Positions 60,253 to 64,000 of a stretch of DNA of 64,000 nt are shown in pieces. Position 1 is the first letter of the stretch, and every line of letters starts with the position of its first letter. Source of the stretch: Gemmatimonadota bacterium (lineage in GTDB: Bacteria > Gemmatimonadota > Gemmatimonadetes > Longimicrobiales > Gaopeijiaceae); assembly GCA_041390105.1 (NCBI GenBank), contig JAWKQO010000003.1, positions 774,372 to 838,371 on the forward strand. Reading direction: 5' to 3'. Position numbers and translations under genes: made by a program. The notes under the pieces were generated by a model that saw nothing but the letters and a program-made list of their open reading frames with translations, ran no database searches and was not told where the DNA came from.

Positions 60253-61019
60253 CGCTCCACGTCACCGACTACGGCGGCGCGGGCCGGCCGCCGCTCGTGG
60301 TGATGCACGGGCTGTTGGGGTCGGCCCGCAACTGGGCGGGCACGGGCAAACGTCTGGCCGAGCACTACCACGTACTGGCCCTCGACCTGCCCAACCACGG
60401 CGCCTCCCCCGCCCTGGATCCGGCGGACTACCCCTCCATGGTGCGGGCGCTGCTCGCCACGCTGGACGGGCTCGGCCTGGAGCGGGTCACCCTCATGGGG
60501 CACAGCCTGGGTGGTAAAGTGGCCATGTGTGCGGCCTGCTGGCACCCGAGCCGGGTAGAGCGTCTGCTGGTGCTCGACATCGCTCCCCGCCAATACGTCC
60601 CCGACTATCGCTCCTTCGACGCGATGCAGGCGGTCGATCTGGGGCGCGTGAGCCAGCGCACCGACGCCGAGACGCAGATGTCGGAGTTCGGGCTCAGCGA
60701 CTCGCACCGACTGTTTCTGTTGACCAACCTGGTCCGCACCGATGAGGGCACCTACCGCTGGGCGGTGGACCTGGAGCTGCTGCGTCGCCAGCTCCCGCTG
60801 TTCACGGCTCCCCCGCTCCGACCGCAGGACCGGTACGAGGGGCCCACCCGCTTCATCGTGGGGGGTGGCTCCAGATACTGGACAGAAGGAGATTTGGAGA
60901 TCGCGCTTCGTCATTTCCCCCGGGCGGACGTCGTAGTCCTCCCGGACAGTGGTCACAACGTGCATATCGAAGGCGGCGCCCAGTTTCTGTCCGCCGTCCA
61001 ATCCTCGGAGAGTCCATGA
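60249..61019 (+). CDS. Alpha/beta hydrolase (YbfF/BioH-like esterase)
   Basis: 256-residue hydrolase with oxyanion loop MHGLLGSARNW, nucleophile motif MGHSLGGK, an Asp in the PTRFIVGG region and the histidine in LPDSGHNVHIE. It is similar to cytoplasmic acyl esterases. There is no ATG before the conserved core, and TTG at 60249, overlapping the DsbA stop (TTGA), is the only sensible start. The stop overlaps the S46 peptidase start (ATGA). Substrate unknown. Confidence 0.87.
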   Translation: MTLHVTDYGGAGRPPLVVMHGLLGSARNWAGTGKRLAEHYHVLALDLPNHGASPALDPADYPSMVRALLATLDGLGLERVTLMGHSLGGKVAMCAACWHPSRVERLLVLDIAPRQYVPDYRSFDAMQAVDLGRVSQRTDAETQMSEFGLSDSHRLFLLTNLVRTDEGTYRWAVDLELLRRQLPLFTAPPLRPQDRYEGPTRFIVGGGSRYWTEGDLEIALRHFPRADVVVLPDSGHNVHIEGGAQFLSAVQSSESP

Positions 61020-63286
61020 TCGCCGCCATGCCGTTCGCCCGCTCCGGGCTCGTTCTCTCGCTGCTGCTGGCCCTCGGGTGTGCGGGCTCGCCAGCCGCCG
61101 AGCCGGTCATGAGGCCCATGCCGGAGGCGGGTCCCGTGGCCACCAACCAGGAGCCGGATCTCGCGGTGAGCCAGCCGCCCGAAGCGGCCGGGATGCCCGA
61201 GCCCGCCATGGCGGTCCAGGGTCTCGACACGGTGCGCGCCGGGCAGTTCGACAACGGTCGCATGTGGACGTTCGAGTATCCGCCCACGGAGTACTTCGCG
61301 TCCACCTACGGCTTCGACCCGAACACGCGCTGGTTCGAGCACGCCCGCCTGGGTGCGCTGCGCATCCCCGGGTGCTCCGCCTCCTTCGTGTCTCCCACCG
61401 GGTTGGTGATGACCAACCATCACTGTGCGCGCGATCACGTATCGGCCGTCAGCAAGGAAGGTGAGACCCTGTTGGACGATGGGTTCTTCGCCATGCGCCA
61501 ACAGGACGAGCGCGCCATCGAGGACTTCGAGGCGGACCGGCTCGTCGAGATCCGCGACGTGACCGACGAGGTGCGCGCAGCCGAGCAGGGCATCATGGAA
61601 GACGAAGCCCGCAGCGAGGCGCGCCAGGCCAAGATCGAAGCGTTGGAGGAGAGCCTGCTCGAGGAGTTCGGTGGCGAGGACGGCGGCCATCACATCGAGA
61701 TCATCTCGCTGTACGACGGGGGTCGCTACTCCGCCTACATCTTCCGCCGCTATACCGACGTGCGTCTGGTGATGGCGCCCGAGTTGCAGATCGGCTTCTT
61801 CGGCGGGGATCCGGACAACTTCACGTACCCCCGTTACAACCTGGACATGAGCTTCCTCCGGGTCTACGACAACGGGCAGCCGCTGGATACGCGCGACAAC
61901 TACTTCCGTTGGAGCACGGCGGGCGTGAAGGAGGGCGATGCCGTGTTCGTGATCGGCAATCCGGGCTCGACCTCCCGCATCCAGACGGTGGCAGAGCTGG
62001 AGTTCCGGCGCGATGTCGGCGACAAGGGCGTGCTGGACTTCATCGACTCGCGCATCGAAGTGCTGGAGGCGTACTACGCCCGCGATCCCGAGACCGCGGA
62101 GCGGTTGGACCTGCGCAACGAGATCTTCAGCCTGCAGAACTCGCAGAAGTCGTATCGGGGCGTGATCGAGGGCCTGTACGATCCGGTGATCCTTGCCAAG
62201 CGTCAGGACTCCGAGCAGAAGTTCCTGGACGCGATCGAGGCCGACCCGTCCCTGAAGGCGCAGTACTCGGGCCTGGTGCAGCGCATGGCGGAGCTCCAGG
62301 ACGCCAAGCGTGCCTACGCGCCGGGCTTCGGCTCCTTCCTGGCGTTCACCACGCCGGCCTATGGATCTGCGACGCTGTCCCGTGTGCTGCCGGCGTTCCA
62401 GTACCTGGGGGCCAAGGCCCAGGGCGCGCCGCCCGAGGCGCTGCAGGAGGCGTTGGACGAGTTCCTGGCCGTGCCCGACTATCCGGCCGAGCTGGACGAG
62501 ATGTTGATCGAGGCGCGCTTCGAGGACCTGATCCGCAACTACGGCGAGGACGACCCGCAGGTGCAGGCGCTGCTGCAGGGCCGCTCCGCGGAGGGCGCCG
62601 CCGCGTTGATCGTGCAGGGCACGATGTTGGCGGACTCGGCCGGTGCCGCCGAGGCGCTGCAGAACGGCACGCTCAACCCCATGGACCCGGCCATGTCGCT
62701 GGTTCAGCGCATGTTCGGGCTGATCGGACCGTTCCAGGAGGGTGTGCAGCCGCTGGGCACCGAGGAAGAGGAGATCAAGGTGAAGCTGGGCCAGGCCCGC
62801 TTCGCGGTGTACGGCACCACCGTCCCACCAGACGCCACCTTCTCCCTGCGCATCGCCGACGGCGTGGTGAGCGGCTATCGCTACAACGGCACCTTGGCCC
62901 CCACCCACACCACGTTCTACGGCTTCTACGACCGGTACTACTCCTTCAACGGAGTGGAGGGTGGAGACAATCCCTGGGCGTTGCCTACGCGCTGGCAGAA
63001 GCCGCCCGCATCGTTCGATCTGTCCACACCGCTGAACTTCGTCTCCACGGCCGACATCATCGGCGGCAACTCCGGATCACCGGTCGTGAACAAGGACCTG
63101 GAGGTGGTGGGTCTGGTCTTCGACGGCAACATCGAGAGCTTGCCCGGTGACTACATCTACCTGACCGAGACCGCCCGCTCGGTGGCGGTGGATGCGCGCG
63201 GTATCCTGGAGGCGCTGCGGGACATCTACGGGCTACGCAGGATCGCGGACGAGCTGGAGGCGGGGGCGCGGGCCGGGGCGCGCTGA
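61016..63286 (+). CDS. S46-family dipeptidyl-peptidase (Dpp7/Dpp11-like) lipoprotein
   Basis: 756-residue peptidase that removes dipeptides from N-termini. The predicted lipobox is LALGCAG (Cys22). The catalytic triad is visible: TNHHC (His near 136), FTYPRYNLDMSFLR (Asp) and GGNSGSPV (Ser686). The S1 specificity residue is not determinable here. Such enzymes act in the periplasm on imported peptides. The start overlaps the stop of the hydrolase gene. A terminator hairpin lies at its 3' end shared with the convergent gene. Confidence 0.93.
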   Translation: MIAAMPFARSGLVLSLLLALGCAGSPAAEPVMRPMPEAGPVATNQEPDLAVSQPPEAAGMPEPAMAVQGLDTVRAGQFDNGRMWTFEYPPTEYFASTYGFDPNTRWFEHARLGALRIPGCSASFVSPTGLVMTNHHCARDHVSAVSKEGETLLDDGFFAMRQQDERAIEDFEADRLVEIRDVTDEVRAAEQGIMEDEARSEARQAKIEALEESLLEEFGGEDGGHHIEIISLYDGGRYSAYIFRRYTDVRLVMAPELQIGFFGGDPDNFTYPRYNLDMSFLRVYDNGQPLDTRDNYFRWSTAGVKEGDAVFVIGNPGSTSRIQTVAELEFRRDVGDKGVLDFIDSRIEVLEAYYARDPETAERLDLRNEIFSLQNSQKSYRGVIEGLYDPVILAKRQDSEQKFLDAIEADPSLKAQYSGLVQRMAELQDAKRAYAPGFGSFLAFTTPAYGSATLSRVLPAFQYLGAKAQGAPPEALQEALDEFLAVPDYPAELDEMLIEARFEDLIRNYGEDDPQVQALLQGRSAEGAAALIVQGTMLADSAGAAEALQNGTLNPMDPAMSLVQRMFGLIGPFQEGVQPLGTEEEEIKVKLGQARFAVYGTTVPPDATFSLRIADGVVSGYRYNGTLAPTHTTFYGFYDRYYSFNGVEGGDNPWALPTRWQKPPASFDLSTPLNFVSTADIIGGNSGSPVVNKDLEVVGLVFDGNIESLPGDYIYLTETARSVAVDARGILEALRDIYGLRRIADELEAGARAGAR

Positions 63287-63306
63287 GGGCCCTGAAAAGC
63301 AAAGGA

Positions 63307-63332
63307 GTGCGGGAGCCTCAGGGCTCCCGCAC
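63307..63332 (-). terminator. Terminator between convergent genes, strong for the leftward one
   Basis: GTGCGGGAGCC (63307-63317) pairs with GGCTCCCGCAC (63322-63332) in an 11-bp stem with a 4-base loop. Read leftward, the stem is followed by TCCTTTGCTTTTC, a T-rich tail, so it is a good intrinsic terminator for the plug-domain gene; it overlaps that gene's 3' end. It lies 20 bp past the peptidase stop. Confidence 0.65.
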
Positions 63333-64000
63333 CGCCCGGAACAGCCGATCCGCCACGGTGGCCATGGCCGGCACGCCCACGAGCAATAGGCCGCGCCCCA
63401 TCCAGTCTGCTCCGCTGAATGCGTCCTGTTCGCCGGACGTGGCCAGGATGTAGCCGGGCAGTCCCACCAGCGCCGCGGCCAGCATGGTGTGACTCCAGCG
63501 CCCACGCGATAGATCGGTATCCCCCGCCCAGCGCGATCCGAGCGTCGTGCCCAGCAGCGGTAGCCCCACCAGCAGGAGGCGGCTCCCCGCGGTGCCCACT
63601 GTGCCGCACTCGGAGTCGAAGAAGTGCTGGGAGAGCCCCGAGAAGTCGAGGCAACTCCGCCCCACGGCCACGCCGAGGGCGAGGCCGGCGGCGTTCGCCA
63701 GGGCGCTGGCCAGAAACACCTTCTCCCACCGGTAGCGCTGGCCCTCCAGCGACCAATCGTAGAGACGCTGCGGAACGCGCTCCACGTTCGGGTCGGTCCT
63801 CTCGCCAAGCACGGAAGCCGCCGTGCGCGTGGTGATCAGCAGGACGCCGAAGCTGGTGTCGGTCCCGTAGGTCGCGCCCGCCTCGCCCGGAGCGAGCAGC
63901 TCCATGCGCTCCACCTCTTCCAGTGGAAGCGAGCCGTACAGATACCGCGGCGCCGCGACGCGCACGCCGTCCAGGATCACCATGGGCTCGTGGCAGCCCG
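63318..64000 (-). CDS. Partial protein with plug-like N-terminus and membrane helices
   Basis: Only the 3' part lies in the window; the gene continues past the right edge. The visible 227 residues begin with plug-like sequence (GCHEPMVILDGVRV; EEVERMELLAPGEAG; GTDTSFGVLLITT), like that in barrel-less plug proteins. Then come about four hydrophobic helices (VFLASALANAAGLALGVAVG; RLLLVGLPLLGTTLG; HTMLAAALVGLPGYIL; GRGLLLVGVPAMATVA). No barrel is present. Its stop is inside a terminator hairpin. Function unknown. Confidence 0.72.
   Translation of the reverse strand, partial: GCHEPMVILDGVRVAAPRYLYGSLPLEEVERMELLAPGEAGATYGTDTSFGVLLITTRTAASVLGERTDPNVERVPQRLYDWSLEGQRYRWEKVFLASALANAAGLALGVAVGRSCLDFSGLSQHFFDSECGTVGTAGSRLLLVGLPLLGTTLGSRWAGDTDLSRGRWSHTMLAAALVGLPGYILATSGEQDAFSGADWMGRGLLLVGVPAMATVADRLFRAVREP

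Noticed and set aside
1..64000. tRNA, rRNA, CRISPR, insertion sequences or prophage
   Set aside because: No cloverleaf, rRNA core, regularly spaced repeats, transposase or phage genes were recognised by reading.

Overview
The window is GC-rich, densely packed bacterial chromosome. It carries many lipoproteins with short lipobox signals, a TonB-dependent receptor, an RND efflux operon and a secreted S46 peptidase, so the cell has an outer membrane. Together with a SufBCDSU-type Fe-S operon, HD-GYP proteins, WD40/PD40-type and DUF4097-type lipoproteins and paired secreted amidohydrolases, this fits a member of the Gemmatimonadota or a close relative. That placement is inferred from gene content; there is no rRNA in the window. 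I saw no tRNA, rRNA, CRISPR array, insertion sequence or prophage.

Layout. 1-4.4 kb: a leftward tripartite efflux operon (TolC-like, membrane-fusion lipoprotein, HAE1 RND pump cut by the window edge), then a patatin-like phospholipase. 5.4-11.9 kb: a rightward Fe-S assembly operon sufC-sufB-sufD-Rieske-sufS-sufU plus an AMIN-like lipoprotein, with a candidate promoter overlapped by a Fur-like palindrome and a terminator at the end. 12.0-17.9 kb: a type II secretion pseudopilin with a 22-glycine tract, coupled to an HD-GYP receptor, with a second HD-GYP paralogue nearby. 17.9-24.5 kb: a zinc alcohol dehydrogenase, a thiolase, a CBM9/PD40-type lipoprotein with a micro-duplicated 3' end, a methyltransferase, a peroxiredoxin and a thioesterase. 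24.5-28.5 kb: an SLC13 transporter and a tightly coupled trio of alpha/beta hydrolase, cysteine-less ArsC-like protein and class C serine hydrolase. 28.7-35.0 kb: a penicillin-acylase family enzyme, a DUF4097 lipoprotein and a large Ig-like lipoprotein that carries a TonB plug signature. 35.3-38.0 kb: a ZnuD-like TonB receptor and a small DUF2946-like protein. 38.0-42.4 kb: two adjacent secreted amidohydrolases, one of them a two-domain protein. 42.5-48.2 kb: a molybdenum hydroxylase of the 4-hydroxybenzoyl-CoA reductase type, interleaved with a DUF1460 protein and coupled to nicotinamidase. 48.3-54.5 kb: an M23 peptidase, bacilliredoxin, DoxX, arginase, a DUF1707 protein, a YtcJ-like amidohydrolase, a small membrane protein and a 7Fe ferredoxin. 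54.7-64 kb: a carboxypeptidase-regulatory/plug protein, cobalamin adenosyltransferase, then an operon of HTH-zinc-ribbon protein, RDD protein, CcdA, DsbA-like lipoprotein, alpha/beta hydrolase and S46 peptidase, and finally a partial plug protein with membrane helices.

How the genes work together. Several stretches show translational coupling through ATGA, GTGA or TGATG overlaps: the efflux operon, the hydrolase trio, the hydroxylase cluster and the DsbA-to-S46 set. The clearest pathways are Fe-S cluster assembly, envelope disulfide handling with secreted proteolysis, multidrug efflux, and an uncharacterised molybdenum enzyme linked to nicotinamide hydrolysis. The most unusual theme is three proteins in one window that carry TonB-receptor plug signatures but show no obvious beta-barrel.
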